DNA of 43,961 bases from an uncultured Eubacteriales bacterium (lineage in GTDB: Bacteria; Bacillota; Clostridia; Oscillospirales; Acutalibacteraceae), in the NCBI GenBank assembly GCA_948527295.1, contig CAOSWK010000006.1, positions 1 through 43,961 of the forward strand, in the 5' to 3' direction. The notes beneath the pieces were generated by a model, which had not been told where the DNA came from, ran no database searches, and saw only the letters and a program-made list of their open reading frames with translations. Position numbers and translations under genes: made by a program. Of the stretch, positions 7,435 to 16,719 are shown one piece after another. The first letter of the stretch is position 1, and each line of letters starts with the position of its first letter.

Positions 7435-7546
7435 AAGAGTTACCTCCGTCGTGTTAAATGTCCGATGAATACTGCAATTTAAAGCAAACAAAAAAACCGA
7501 TAAAAATTCAAAAGTCCAGTATAATTGAGGCTTTGACGCTTTAACT

Positions 7547-8839
7547 TTAAGATATTATAGAGCTCAAAACTGGCTCTTCCTCCGGCTCGTAGACCTTCTT
7601 GATGTCTGCCCCGAGTCCAGTGAGCTTTTCAACGATATTTTCATACCCGCGCTCAATATGGTTAATGTCCTCAATAACAGTAGTGCCGTAAGCCGCAAGC
7701 CCAGCAATGATCATAGCGGCCCCCGCGCGCAAATCCATCGCCCGAACGCTAGTTCCAACGAGCTCCGGAACGCCCTCAATAACAGCAATTTTGCCGTCAA
7801 CAGAAATCTTACTCCCAAACCGGCTCAACTCGTCGGTGTAGCGGAACCGATTATCCCAAACGTTCTCATTAACAATGCTAGTGCCGTTCGCCATAGAAAG
7901 CAAAGCCGTAATCTGCGGCTGCATGTCAGTAGGAAAGCCAGGATGAGGCATAGTCTTAACGTTGCATTTGTTAAAGGTCCCATCGGAGCAAACGCGAATA
8001 GACTCGTCAAACTCCTGCACATCAATGCCGATCTCCTGCAGTTTAGCGGTAATGGCCTCCAAATGCTTAGGAATAACATTTTTAACGGTAACGTCGCCAC
8101 CAGTGGCAGCAGCGGCAACCATGTAAGTCCCAGCCTCGATTTGGTCCGGAATAATAGAATAAGTGGTGCCGCTCAGATGATCTACGCCCTTAATCTTGAT
8201 AGAATCCGTACCAGCGCCGCTTATCTCTGCCCCCATAGAATTCAAAAAGTTCGCCAAATCAACGATATGAGGCTCCTTAGCGGCATTTTCAATGACAGTC
8301 GTGCCCTTGGCCTTAACGGCGGCCAAAATTATATTAATAGTTGCCCCGACCGACACAACATCCATGTAAACAGTGTCGCCAACCAGCTTCTTAGCAGTAA
8401 CATTCACAAGCCCACTCTCAACCGAATTAGTAGCTCCCAATGCAGAAAAACCCTTCAAATGCTGATCAATAGGCCGAACGCCAAAATCGCATCCGCCAGG
8501 CAAAGCAACCGAAGCCTTGTGAAATCGGCCAAGCAAAGCGCCCAAAAGGTAGCACGAAGCGCGCATATTGCGGACAAAATTAAAAGAAGCGACATGAGAA
8601 TGCACATTTCTCGCGTCAATCTCGAAAGTAGACTTATTTATCATCTTAACGCAAGCGCCCATTTGCTCCAAAATATGAGCCATCAAAGTAACGTCGTTTA
8701 TGTTGGGAATATTCTCGATGCGGCAGACGCCATCAGACAAAATAACAGCAGGAATTATAGCAACAGCGGCATTTTTGGCGCCACTGATTTTAACTTCGCC
8801 ATTTAGCGGGACTTGGCCATTTATAAAAAATTTTTCCAA
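7547..8839 (-). CDS. murA: MurA, UDP-N-acetylglucosamine 1-carboxyvinyltransferase
   Basis: It catalyses the first committed step of peptidoglycan synthesis, transferring enolpyruvate from PEP to UDP-GlcNAc in the cytosol. The 430-residue protein has the KISGAKNAA motif with catalytic Lys22. The PEP-reactive Cys117 lies in LPGGCDFGVRPID, which predicts fosfomycin sensitivity. It is on the minus strand, 112 bp from walJ. Low-GC Gram-positives often carry two MurA paralogues; which one this is cannot be decided here. A 382-residue antisense ORF is a shadow. Confidence 0.96.
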   Translation of the reverse strand: MEKFFINGQVPLNGEVKISGAKNAAVAIIPAVILSDGVCRIENIPNINDVTLMAHILEQMGACVKMINKSTFEIDARNVHSHVASFNFVRNMRASCYLLGALLGRFHKASVALPGGCDFGVRPIDQHLKGFSALGATNSVESGLVNVTAKKLVGDTVYMDVVSVGATINIILAAVKAKGTTVIENAAKEPHIVDLANFLNSMGAEISGAGTDSIKIKGVDHLSGTTYSIIPDQIEAGTYMVAAAATGGDVTVKNVIPKHLEAITAKLQEIGIDVQEFDESIRVCSDGTFNKCNVKTMPHPGFPTDMQPQITALLSMANGTSIVNENVWDNRFRYTDELSRFGSKISVDGKIAVIEGVPELVGTSVRAMDLRAGAAMIIAGLAAYGTTVIEDINHIERGYENIVEKLTGLGADIKKVYEPEEEPVLSSIIS

Positions 8840-9061
8840 CTCATGGTACCTCCAACAATTTTTTATAATAGTTATATATAAACGAACACAAAATCATCTA
8901 AAAATCGGATAAACTGCCAACAAACTATTCATAATTCTTCATTTTTAATGGTAATACAACATTTATAAAAAGTCAATAAAAAAGTCAAAAAAGTTTTATA
9001 AATTAAGAGAATAATTTGCAGCAAAAATAAAATTTGACCGCGTAAATGCAAGCATTTGCAC

Positions 9062-10588
9062 TTATCGAGACCAATATTTTCTGTCTAGGCTGCGGTATTG
9101 AATGGCTTCTGCAACGTGGGAGGACTTTATTTCCTCCGAAAAACCGAGGTCGGCAATAGTCCGAGCCACCTTCAAAATGCGAGAATACGCCCGGGCAGAC
9201 AGTCCCATGCTGTCAAAAGCCTTCTTCAATAGATTTTCTGCATTTTTGGATAAAATACATGATTTGTGCAAAAAATCGGGGGTAATTTTTGCATTTGCCG
9301 AAATGTTGCGCCCCTTAAAGCGCTCGAGCTGAATTTTTCTGGCAGCGTTAACACGACTTTTAATTTTTGCCGAGGTCTCAGAATCCTTTTTCGAAGCCAA
9401 GTCCGAGTATTCAATGGGAGGAACTTCAACGTGAATATCGATGCGGTCGAGAAGCGGGCCCGAAACCTTGGCCAAATACTTAGAGACAATCGTAGAAGAG
9501 CATATGCAATTTTTGCTGGGATGACCGTAATATCCGCAGGGACAAGGGTTCATGGCCGCGATAAGCATGACAGAGCAAGGGTAAGTGACGGTTCCGTTCA
9601 CGCGGGAGATAGTAACCTCGCCGTCTTCAATGGGTTGCCGAAGAATTTCCATGGCGTTTCTAGAGAATTCCGGCAGCTCGTCCAAAAACAAAACGCCGTT
9701 GTGCGCCAAAGAAATCTCGCCGGGCCGCGGCATAGCGCCACCGCCAGAAAGTCCAATGGCAGAGATGGTGTGATGAGGCGCGCGAAAGGGCCGTGCGGTG
9801 ATTAGAGGAGTTCGACTGTCAATCAGCCCCGCCACAGAGTAGATTTTCGTGGTTTCAATAGATTCCTCCATAGTCATATCGGGCAAAATGGAAGGAATCC
9901 GCTTAGCTAGCATGCTTTTGCCGGCTCCAGGCGACCCGATGAGAATGACATTATGGCCACCAGCAGCAGCGATTTCGAGCGCGCGCTTGGCTTCGTACTG
10001 GCCTTTTACTTGAGAAAAGTCAAACAAAGTGTGGTTACTCTGGGCAATATCCAAGTCGGCGGTTGCGGGAGGAATCCTCTTTTTGCCGGTAAGATGCATG
10101 TGCAAGGCGTTTATGTTGTCCACGGGGTAAACGTTCAGGCCCGCGACTAGCGCCCCTTCGCAGGCATTGGCCGCCGGAACAAAGAGCTCGCTTATGCCTA
10201 ACTCCTTGGCCCTTAGAGCCATGGGAAGAACGCCTTTTACGGGGCACAGATCGCCGCTTAGAGAGAGTTCTCCCAAAAATGCAGCGGTCTCAAGCCGAGC
10301 ATCGAGCTGGCCGGAGGCAACAAGCAGCGCAACCAAGATCGGCAAATCGTAAACCGAGCCTTCTTTTTTTACGTCCGCGGGCGCAAGATTTATGGTGATT
10401 TTGCTTGTGGGGAAGTCGAAACCGCAGTTTTTAAGGGCAGACTTAACCCGATTTCGCGACTCTTTTACCGAAGCGTCGGGCAATCCAACAACGTCAAAAG
10501 AAGGCAATCCGCCAGCCAAATCGGCTTCGATTGCGACTAAAAATGCGTCCAGCCCCATAATTCCGAGGCTATTGACCTTTGCAACCAT
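9062..10588 (-). CDS. comM: ComM/YifB-family Mg-chelatase-like AAA+ ATPase
   Basis: Members act as hexameric branch-migration helicases in natural transformation in some bacteria. Order: an N-terminal Lon/S5-like domain (GLPSFDVVGLPDASVKES), Walker A (GSPGAGKSML), Walker B (LFLDELPEF), a cysteine cluster (NPCPCGYYGHPSKNCIC) and the C-terminal RAYSRILKVARTIADL. The start is placed at the ATG 10586-10588, beginning MVAKVNSLGI as in homologues. A GGAGG-rich site sits 12 bases upstream; the upstream ATGs lack one. It gives 508 residues, a normal length. No competence genes are nearby, so natural transformation is not implied. Confidence 0.92.
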   Translation of the reverse strand: MVAKVNSLGIMGLDAFLVAIEADLAGGLPSFDVVGLPDASVKESRNRVKSALKNCGFDFPTSKITINLAPADVKKEGSVYDLPILVALLVASGQLDARLETAAFLGELSLSGDLCPVKGVLPMALRAKELGISELFVPAANACEGALVAGLNVYPVDNINALHMHLTGKKRIPPATADLDIAQSNHTLFDFSQVKGQYEAKRALEIAAAGGHNVILIGSPGAGKSMLAKRIPSILPDMTMEESIETTKIYSVAGLIDSRTPLITARPFRAPHHTISAIGLSGGGAMPRPGEISLAHNGVLFLDELPEFSRNAMEILRQPIEDGEVTISRVNGTVTYPCSVMLIAAMNPCPCGYYGHPSKNCICSSTIVSKYLAKVSGPLLDRIDIHVEVPPIEYSDLASKKDSETSAKIKSRVNAARKIQLERFKGRNISANAKITPDFLHKSCILSKNAENLLKKAFDSMGLSARAYSRILKVARTIADLGFSEEIKSSHVAEAIQYRSLDRKYWSR

Positions 10589-10661
10589 CTTAAAATCATC
10601 CCTCCTCCTTTTATTTTCCATATGCGAAATATATAAAATTACAAACACACTAGATTGATAT

Positions 10662-10690
10662 ATTATACAACATATACTAAAAATTTTCAA
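10662..10690 (-). promoter_or_regulatory. Predicted SigA promoter of comM
   Basis: Minus strand TTGAAA (10685-10690), 17-bp spacer, TATAAT (10662-10667). Divergent with the ribU promoter, with 16 bp between the two -35 boxes. Confidence 0.55.
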
Positions 10691-10706
10691 TACTAAAAAA
10701 ATAAAT

Positions 10707-10735
10707 TTGACATTGTGGCGGTTTGAGGGTAAAAT
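10707..10735 (+). promoter_or_regulatory. Predicted SigA promoter of the ECF S component
   Basis: TTGACA (10707-10712), 17-bp spacer, TAAAAT (10730-10735). Transcription would begin near 10742, leaving a very short 5' leader and no room for an FMN riboswitch. Confidence 0.6.
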
Positions 10736-10757
10736 TTAAGTATTTTTGGGGGCGGGA

Positions 10758-11393
10758 GTGAGGATATTTTTGCGGACGAGGCAGACGGCACGGCTTGCGA
10801 AGTTGGTTCAGATCTCTATTTTTTCTGCAATTGCGGTGGTTTTCACCTTTTTTGAAGTGCCGGTGTGGCTCTTTGCGCCGGGATTCTACAAGCTCGGGCT
10901 CAGCGACGCCATAGTGCTCATAAGCGGCTTCTCGTTGGGGCCGACGGCCGGAGTGCTAACGGAATTTCTAAAAGTGGCGCTGCGGCTCTTACTGAGGGGA
11001 ACCTCCACGTTTGGGCTCGGAGAGGTGGCGAATCTGGCGGTGGGAATAGCACTTGTGTTGCCGAGCGCGGCGTTTTATGAGAGGCACCGGACGTTTAAGG
11101 GCGCCGTTGCTGCGATGTTATTGGGAATAGCCTCCGTAACGATTGTGGCGGGGATTATTAACTATTTTGTGCTGCTGCCACTAGATGAGGCGCTGTTTTC
11201 GATTTCAGAAAGCACGATAATTGCCTGGGGCAAGGCGGTTAACCCCTTAATTACGAGCAAGCTTATGTTTGTCCTGCTGCTGGTTTGCCCGTTCAACCTG
11301 CTCAAAGGCTCGCTGGTATGCTGCGTTACGCTGCTGTTTTACAAAAAATTGTCCGCCATCATCAACGACTTTTCCTCAAAATTTGTAAAATAA
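10758..11393 (+). CDS. ribU: ECF transporter S component, RibU-like riboflavin transporter
   Basis: Integral membrane substrate-binding subunit of an energy-coupling factor transporter. The RibU-type block KLGLSDAIVLISGF, then LGPTAGVLTEFLK, GTSTFGLGE and NYFVLLPL are seen in order, with about five to six hydrophobic helices. It would work with a shared EcfA-EcfA'-EcfT module that is not in this window. Start uncertain: candidates are TTG 10746, GTG 10758 and TTG 10770, the last with GGGAGTGAGG six bases upstream. Riboflavin as substrate follows from family resemblance. No FMN element was found, so regulation is not evident. Confidence 0.8.
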   Translation: MRIFLRTRQTARLAKLVQISIFSAIAVVFTFFEVPVWLFAPGFYKLGLSDAIVLISGFSLGPTAGVLTEFLKVALRLLLRGTSTFGLGEVANLAVGIALVLPSAAFYERHRTFKGAVAAMLLGIASVTIVAGIINYFVLLPLDEALFSISESTIIAWGKAVNPLITSKLMFVLLLVCPFNLLKGSLVCCVTLLFYKKLSAIINDFSSKFVK

Positions 11394-11407
11394 TGCGTTT
11401 TTAGGGG

Positions 11408-11436
11408 TTTACAAGAGCCAAAATTTGAGGTATAAT
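11408..11436 (+). promoter_or_regulatory. Predicted SigA promoter of metK leader
   Basis: TTTACA (11408-11413), 17-bp spacer, TATAAT (11431-11436). It sits 30 bp upstream of the S-box aptamer. Confidence 0.65.
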
Positions 11437-11465
11437 AGCTATATATAGCCAAATTTAATATTTTT

Positions 11466-11568
11466 GCTTATTGAGAGCGGTGGAGGGAACAGACCCTGCG
11501 AAGCCCGGCAACCTGCCTGTTTTGGTAAGGTGCTAAATTCTGCGGTAAAAGCCGAAAGATGAGATTGC
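11466..11568 (+). ncRNA. SAM-I riboswitch (S-box leader)
   Basis: The conserved S-box blocks appear in order: CTTATTGAGAG with GGTGGAGGGA at the 5' side, GAAGCCCGGCAACC, AAGGTGCTAAATTC and GAAAGATGAGA at the 3' side. The first CTTATT can pair with GATGAG to close helix P1, using G-U pairs. A rho-independent terminator follows at once, giving the usual arrangement in which bound SAM favours P1 and termination ahead of metK. Confidence 0.95.
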
Positions 11569-11573
11569 TTTTT

Positions 11574-11597
11574 GTCCGGTTTTGCCGGGCATTTTTT
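11574..11597 (+). terminator. Riboswitch-controlled intrinsic terminator
   Basis: Stem GTCCGG (11574-11579) and CCGGGC (11585-11590) with a five-base loop, followed by six T. It is positioned between the S-box aptamer and metK, so it is the expression platform. Confidence 0.85.
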
Positions 11598-11634
11598 GTT
11601 TTGCGCATTTTTAATGGTTTAGGGGAGATTGATT

Positions 11635-12822
11635 ATGGCGAGACGTTTTTTCACTTCGGAGTCAGTAACGGAGGGGCATCCGGACAAAATCTGCGACCAA
11701 ATTTCCGATGCTGTCTTGGATGCGATATTGGAAAAGGATAAAAACGCACATGTGGCATGCGAAGTCACAGCGACAACCGGGATGATCCACGTCATGGGGG
11801 AGATTTCGACATCTTGCTACGTGGATATCGCCGCCATCGCGCGGGATGTGGTGACGTCAATTGGCTATGATAACACTTCGGCTGGGTTCAACGGCAAAAC
11901 CTGCGCGGTTGTGACGTCGATTGATGCGCAGTCGCCGGATATAGCTAGGGGCGTGAACGAATCGCTGGAGTTGAAGGAGGAAACCGGCGATGATGACAGA
12001 AACGACCGGATAGGCGCGGGGGATCAGGGCTTGATGTTTGGCTATGCCTGCGACGAGACGCCCGAACTGATGCCGCTGCCGATTTCATTAGCACACAAAT
12101 TGGCGAAAAGGCTGGCGCTAGTTAGGAAGAATGGGACGCTTTCGTACCTTCGGCCGGACGGCAAGACGCAGGTTACGGTGGAATATGCCGATGACAAGCC
12201 CGTTCGAGTGGATAGCATAGTGGTTTCTGCCCAGCACAGCGAGCTGGTTGAGCTTGAACATATCAAGAACGACATAAAAAATGAGGTGATTTTTCCGGTC
12301 ATTCCGGCGGCCTTGCTTGACGAGAACACAAAATTTTTCATCAATCCAACGGGCAGGTTCGTTATCGGCGGGCCGGTTGGAGACACTGGCTTGACCGGCA
12401 GAAAGGTGATCATAGACACTTATGGAGGGTACTCTCGGCATGGCGGCGGGGCTTTTTCTGGCAAGGATCCGACAAAAGTGGATCGGTCTGCGGCTTATGC
12501 GGCAAGGCACATTGCCAAAAACATAGTCGCAGCGCAGATAGCCACAAAGTGCGAGGTGCAGATTGCATACGCGATCGGTGTAGCGCGGCCGCTCTCGATT
12601 ATGATCGACACCTTTGGAACTGCTACAGTCCCCGAAGAGCAAATCGAAAGAGCCGTGGGGGAAGTCTTTGACCTCAGACCGGCGGCGATTATAGAAAATT
12701 TGAAACTCCGAGAGCCGATATATAGGCCCTTGGCGGCATACGGGCACATGGGTCGGGAGGACTTGAACATTGCGTGGGAAAAATTAGACAAAGTGGAGGC
12801 TCTAAAAAGCGCGCTGCGTTAG
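11635..12822 (+). CDS. metK: MetK, S-adenosylmethionine synthetase
   Basis: It makes SAM from methionine and ATP. The signature motifs are the N-terminal FTSESVTEGHPDKICDQISD, GAGDQGLMFGYA near residue 120 and GGGAFSGKDPTKVDRSAAY near residue 265. The 395-residue length is standard. The ATG at 11635 is preferred over an in-frame TTG at 11629 because AGGGGAG lies at the correct distance. Expression is predicted to fall when SAM is abundant, through the S-box and terminator directly upstream. Confidence 0.97.
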   Translation: MARRFFTSESVTEGHPDKICDQISDAVLDAILEKDKNAHVACEVTATTGMIHVMGEISTSCYVDIAAIARDVVTSIGYDNTSAGFNGKTCAVVTSIDAQSPDIARGVNESLELKEETGDDDRNDRIGAGDQGLMFGYACDETPELMPLPISLAHKLAKRLALVRKNGTLSYLRPDGKTQVTVEYADDKPVRVDSIVVSAQHSELVELEHIKNDIKNEVIFPVIPAALLDENTKFFINPTGRFVIGGPVGDTGLTGRKVIIDTYGGYSRHGGGAFSGKDPTKVDRSAAYAARHIAKNIVAAQIATKCEVQIAYAIGVARPLSIMIDTFGTATVPEEQIERAVGEVFDLRPAAIIENLKLREPIYRPLAAYGHMGREDLNIAWEKLDKVEALKSALR

Positions 12823-12888
12823 GGTTCAAACGTTTCCAAATTAACCAAACGCCCGACTTTTACATATCTTGCCGTAGGGGTGATGTGT

Positions 12889-13251
12889 ATGTGCGAGGCT
12901 TTGCTTGGCCTGACTGTGGCGTGCCTGGCGGTATTTGGGCTGGTAGAGGCCTTCATGGCCATATCGATGGCGTTCTTAAGGCGATCGGACTTAAAAGAGG
13001 GCTTCATGCTGATTTTGCCAGTCTGTGGGCACGATGAGGCGATCGAAATGACGTTGCGGGGCTTGGTGGCGGATGCAAAATGGCTTCGCGGCGGGGGAAA
13101 GCCGCAGCGAGTAATCTGCCTAGACTTGGGACTCGACGCAGAAACCCGAAAAATTTGCAAAATTTTTAGCGAAGAGTACGACTTCATCGAGCTGCACTCG
13201 CTGCAGACCTTCAACGAAGCAATGGAACAAGCCGCCGCAACCGCAAGATGA
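12889..13251 (+). CDS. Small membrane-anchored protein of unknown function
   Basis: Not recognised. From the ATG at 12889, preceded by TAGGGGTG at good spacing, it has 120 residues. Residues about 5-28 form one hydrophobic segment; the remainder is a soluble alpha/beta-looking domain with VICLDLGLDAETRKICKIF near the middle. An in-frame ATG at 12883 and GTG at 12880 would add two or three residues. It sits 66 bp after metK and before an imperfect terminator, so it may be read through from metK. No catalytic motif is evident. Confidence 0.65.
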   Translation: MCEALLGLTVACLAVFGLVEAFMAISMAFLRRSDLKEGFMLILPVCGHDEAIEMTLRGLVADAKWLRGGGKPQRVICLDLGLDAETRKICKIFSEEYDFIELHSLQTFNEAMEQAAATAR

Positions 13252-13279
13252 CCAGTTTTTTGGCCATCTTTTGATTTTT
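13247..13279 (+). terminator. Probable intrinsic terminator after the metK group
   Basis: GATGACCA and TGGCCATC pair with one mismatch around a six-base loop, followed by TTTTGATTTTT. The hairpin overlaps the stop codon of the preceding gene. Confidence 0.45.
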
Positions 13280-13283
13280 GTGC

Positions 13284-13289
13284 TATAAT
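13284..13289 (+). promoter_or_regulatory. Extended -10 promoter of addBA
   Basis: TGCTATAAT gives an extended -10 hexamer (TATAAT at 13284-13289). The -35 region is poor (TTGGCC at 18 bp). It is 68 bp before the addB start. Confidence 0.45.
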
Positions 13290-13356
13290 TTTGGTGTGAA
13301 GAAGGCCGCGACGAGGCCAAAAGCCACGAATCATGTAGAGGTTTAGGAGACGCGCG

Positions 13357-16300
13357 ATGTTGCAATTTATTTTGGGGCGGGCAGGATCTGGAAAAACGTT
13401 TAAAATACAAGAAATCATGGAGAATTTGGCACAAAACGGAGCCGAAAAACTGCTGCTCATAGTGCCGGAGCAAAGTTCGTTTGCAACGGAGAAGGCTATG
13501 CTGGCGTTTTTGGGCGAGCAAGTGGCATCAAAAGTACGGGTGGCGACGTTTACAAGGCTGATCGAGTTGGTATTTCGGCAGACTGGCGGGGAATTTGGAC
13601 AACGAATAAGCAAAGGCGACCGAAACTTGCTGATGAGCTTGGCGATCGACAAGGTGGCTGGCAGATTGGCGATGTATAGGGGCCAGGCGGGCAAGCTGGA
13701 GTTTGTAGAGATGATGGTTGCGGCGCTGTCGGAGTTCAAAATGTGCAACGTTGATTATAATTCTCTTTTGGAAATTTCAAACGCGGTGGGGGATCCGATT
13801 TTACGGGCAAAAATGCAGGATACGGTGTTCATTTTAGAGGCGTATGAAAGCTTGCTGCAGAGTGCTCACAGCGACCCGCTGGATGACCTTACCCGACTGG
13901 CGCAGAGATTGACTCAGTGTGATAGCTTTTTTAGCGGATACACCGTGATGTTTGACGGGTTTGAGGGGTTTACCCCGCAGCAGATGGCCATTATTGAGAT
14001 AATTTTGAAGCAGAGTGAAAATTGTTACATAAGCTTGTGCACTGACGCGACGGAATTATTGGACGATGACTTTAGCTTGTTTGCGCCGATAAATCGCACT
14101 GCAAAGAGGATTTTGAACATTGCCAAAAGTAATAACTTGCAGGTGAATGAACCGATTTGCTTAGAAAAATCGAGGAGATTCAAGAGTAATGGCATAAAAA
14201 CGCTGGAGGCACGCGTATTTCGCACGAAGAAAGAGCCATTTTGCGAGGGAATCGGCGACGTTTTGATTTTTAGCGGGAGGACGAAGTACGAGGAGGCGGA
14301 CTTTGTTTGCTGGACGATTCGACGTTTGGTTTGCGAGAATGGCTATAAATACGGGGATTTTGCGGTGGTTACGCGGAACGAAGAGACTTATCGCGGGATA
14401 ATTGACGTCTTTTTTGAAAAGTATGAGATCCCGTATTTTATGGATCGACGGGAGGAGATAGACGCGAAACCGCTGATGCTGACCGTGATTTACGCGCTTG
14501 AGGCGGTAAATAGCAACTTCTCGTCGGAGAGCATATTCAGATATTTGAAGGCCGGTCTGGCAGGTGTGGCGGCGGACGACATTTTTGAGCTGGAGAATTA
14601 TTGCCTATTTTGGGGCATAACGGGCAAGCGGTGGCTCTTGGACTTCACCGCAAACCCCGATGGATACGCTCAGATGGGAACTGAGGACGAAGAGAAGCTT
14701 GCAAAGCTGAACGGGCTGCGGAAGGAAGTCATCGCCCCGCTTGCAGAGCTAAAAGAGAAAATAGCCGACGCAACGGGAGACGCGATAACCAAGGCCCTGT
14801 ATGGATTTTTGGAGGCTATCAGAATCGTTGAAAATTTGAAGGCCTTTTGCCAAAAATTAAATGCATCTGGACAGGGCAAAATTGCCGAAGAACAGCCGCG
14901 GCTATGGGAAATTTTAATCGAAATTTTTGACAAAATGGCGGCCATTTTAAAGGAGCAAAAAATATCGCCCCAAAAGTACGCAAAGCTCCTGAGGCTCGTC
15001 ATAAACTCGAACGATGTAGCGTTTATCCCGCATCGAATCGACGAGGTTGACTTTGGCTCAATAGACAGAGTGCGAGCAGAAGGCGTGAAAGTCGCGTTTT
15101 TAATTGGTGCGGTTGAGGGAGAATTTCCACGAGTCCCGGCAGCTAGCGGAATATTTAATGATAAGCAGCGAAAACAGCTCATTGCAATGGGATTGCCGCT
15201 CTATGATTCATTGGAAGGGCTATCGGTCAACGAGCGATTTTTAGCTTACAAGGCGATGGCGATGCCGTCGGACAAGCTTTACATAACGTGGTCGAGCTCC
15301 ACGAGCTTGGGCGGCGCGAAATCGGCGTCGGAGATAGTCCGGGAGGCAAAATTTGTCTTGCCAAAGGTGAAGTGTATGGACGCCTATTCGGCAGGGCTAA
15401 ACGACGAGATTTGGGCTCGCAAGCCGGCGCTTGAGATTTGTGCGCGGCATTGGAATGACGTTTCTCGATTTTCGCAGACATTGAAGCAGTTTTTTGTCCA
15501 GGATGAAGCCCATAGTTACGCCGAAAGGTTAGACTCGGTAGAAAAAGTTGCATCGAATTTGCCGATTAAATTAATATCCGAGCAAGGGGCAAACAACCTC
15601 TTTGGAGAGGACATCAGGGTTTCGGCGTCGCAGATAGAAAAATTTTACCTGTGCAAATTTGCCTATTTTTGCAAGTACGGCCTTTTGGCCAAGGACCGCA
15701 AGGAGGCCCGGTTCGACGCCCTGCAGTATGGCAATGTAGTCCACTTTATTTTTGAAAAAGTGCTGAGAAAATACGCGGCGGAAGAGATCTTGAAATTTTC
15801 TACAAAAGAATTATTAAGCGCGATAAAAGGCGTCTTAAAGGGATATATAGAGAAGGACTTGGGCGGCTGGACAGAGAAAACCGAGCGATTCCGGTATTTG
15901 CTCGACAGAGTCTCAAAGTCAGCAGTTTCGCTGGTTGCCCACATGGCGGGGGAGCTGTCTCAGAGCGCATTTTTGCCAGTGGGGTTTGAGCTAAGACTTT
16001 CGGGCAGCGGCATAGAACCGCTAAGGTTGAAGCTGCCTAACGGTCGAAATGTGATTGTAGAGGGAAAAATAGACCGGGTCGACGTGATGCAGCAAGCAGA
16101 GCAGCGCTTTGTGAGGGTCATCGACTACAAAACCGGAGCAAAGGAGTTCCAGCTGGCGGACGTCCTGCACGGGCTGAATTTGCAAATGCTCATATACCTG
16201 AAGGCCGCATGCCAGGCCGCGGCAAAAAGACCGGGCTCAGTGGTACCCGCAGGAGTACTGTATTTGCCGTCAGTTTCGCCGGTGTTGAATTTGGATCGCG

Positions 16301-16719
16301 ACGAGAATTTGGCGAAGCTAGAGAGCGAAAAATCGAAAAAACTGCGAATGAATGGGCTCATATTAAATGATCAGCAGGTGATTTTGGGGATGGAGCCCGA
16401 CGGCAGGGGAAGGTATATTCCGGTTGTGATGAAAGATGGCGAAGCGAAGGCATGCGACTCGTTGGTTGACGTTGTCCAGATGGATGCAATCATGCGGCAC
16501 GTTGATGGGCTTATTATATCGATGGCGGAGCAGCTTCAGAGTGGGAATATATCAGCACAGCCGGCTAAAGGGGACTATGATGCATGCGAATTTTGCGAAT
16601 ACAAGGCGGCGTGCGCGCACTTTAAGGATGACTCTGGGCGTAGGATTGAGAAAATTGACCGTGACGAATTTTTCAAAAAGCTAGAATCGGAGCAGAACGG
16701 GGGTGAGGGCAATGCCTGA
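13357..16719 (+). CDS. addB: AddB, ATP-dependent deoxyribonuclease subunit B
   Basis: Partner of AddA in the RecBCD-equivalent double-strand break resection machine. The 1120-residue protein begins with the AddB Walker A (GRAGSGKT at residues 8-15). A C-terminal nuclease domain has a DYKTGAKEF motif near residue 922. The iron-sulphur staple cysteines are visible: one in FYLCKFAYFC near 762 and a C-terminal cluster CEFCEYKAACAHF near 1078-1090. The start has AGGAG seven bases upstream. Its stop codon overlaps the addA start, so the pair is translationally coupled. Confidence 0.95.
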   Translation: MLQFILGRAGSGKTFKIQEIMENLAQNGAEKLLLIVPEQSSFATEKAMLAFLGEQVASKVRVATFTRLIELVFRQTGGEFGQRISKGDRNLLMSLAIDKVAGRLAMYRGQAGKLEFVEMMVAALSEFKMCNVDYNSLLEISNAVGDPILRAKMQDTVFILEAYESLLQSAHSDPLDDLTRLAQRLTQCDSFFSGYTVMFDGFEGFTPQQMAIIEIILKQSENCYISLCTDATELLDDDFSLFAPINRTAKRILNIAKSNNLQVNEPICLEKSRRFKSNGIKTLEARVFRTKKEPFCEGIGDVLIFSGRTKYEEADFVCWTIRRLVCENGYKYGDFAVVTRNEETYRGIIDVFFEKYEIPYFMDRREEIDAKPLMLTVIYALEAVNSNFSSESIFRYLKAGLAGVAADDIFELENYCLFWGITGKRWLLDFTANPDGYAQMGTEDEEKLAKLNGLRKEVIAPLAELKEKIADATGDAITKALYGFLEAIRIVENLKAFCQKLNASGQGKIAEEQPRLWEILIEIFDKMAAILKEQKISPQKYAKLLRLVINSNDVAFIPHRIDEVDFGSIDRVRAEGVKVAFLIGAVEGEFPRVPAASGIFNDKQRKQLIAMGLPLYDSLEGLSVNERFLAYKAMAMPSDKLYITWSSSTSLGGAKSASEIVREAKFVLPKVKCMDAYSAGLNDEIWARKPALEICARHWNDVSRFSQTLKQFFVQDEAHSYAERLDSVEKVASNLPIKLISEQGANNLFGEDIRVSASQIEKFYLCKFAYFCKYGLLAKDRKEARFDALQYGNVVHFIFEKVLRKYAAEEILKFSTKELLSAIKGVLKGYIEKDLGGWTEKTERFRYLLDRVSKSAVSLVAHMAGELSQSAFLPVGFELRLSGSGIEPLRLKLPNGRNVIVEGKIDRVDVMQQAEQRFVRVIDYKTGAKEFQLADVLHGLNLQMLIYLKAACQAAAKRPGSVVPAGVLYLPSVSPVLNLDRDENLAKLESEKSKKLRMNGLILNDQQVILGMEPDGRGRYIPVVMKDGEAKACDSLVDVVQMDAIMRHVDGLIISMAEQLQSGNISAQPAKGDYDACEFCEYKAACAHFKDDSGRRIEKIDRDEFFKKLESEQNGGEGNA

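Noticed and set aside
7658..8806. A 382-codon open frame on the plus strand opposite murA
   Set aside because: It lies entirely within murA, which has catalytic motifs, and its translation has no recognisable domain or ribosome-binding site.
11466..11597. An unknown regulatory RNA before metK
   Set aside because: The conserved blocks match the known SAM-I riboswitch, so it is not novel.
12118..13748. Minus-strand open frames opposite metK and addB
   Set aside because: Both opposite strands hold well-supported genes; these frames lack ribosome-binding sites and known motifs.
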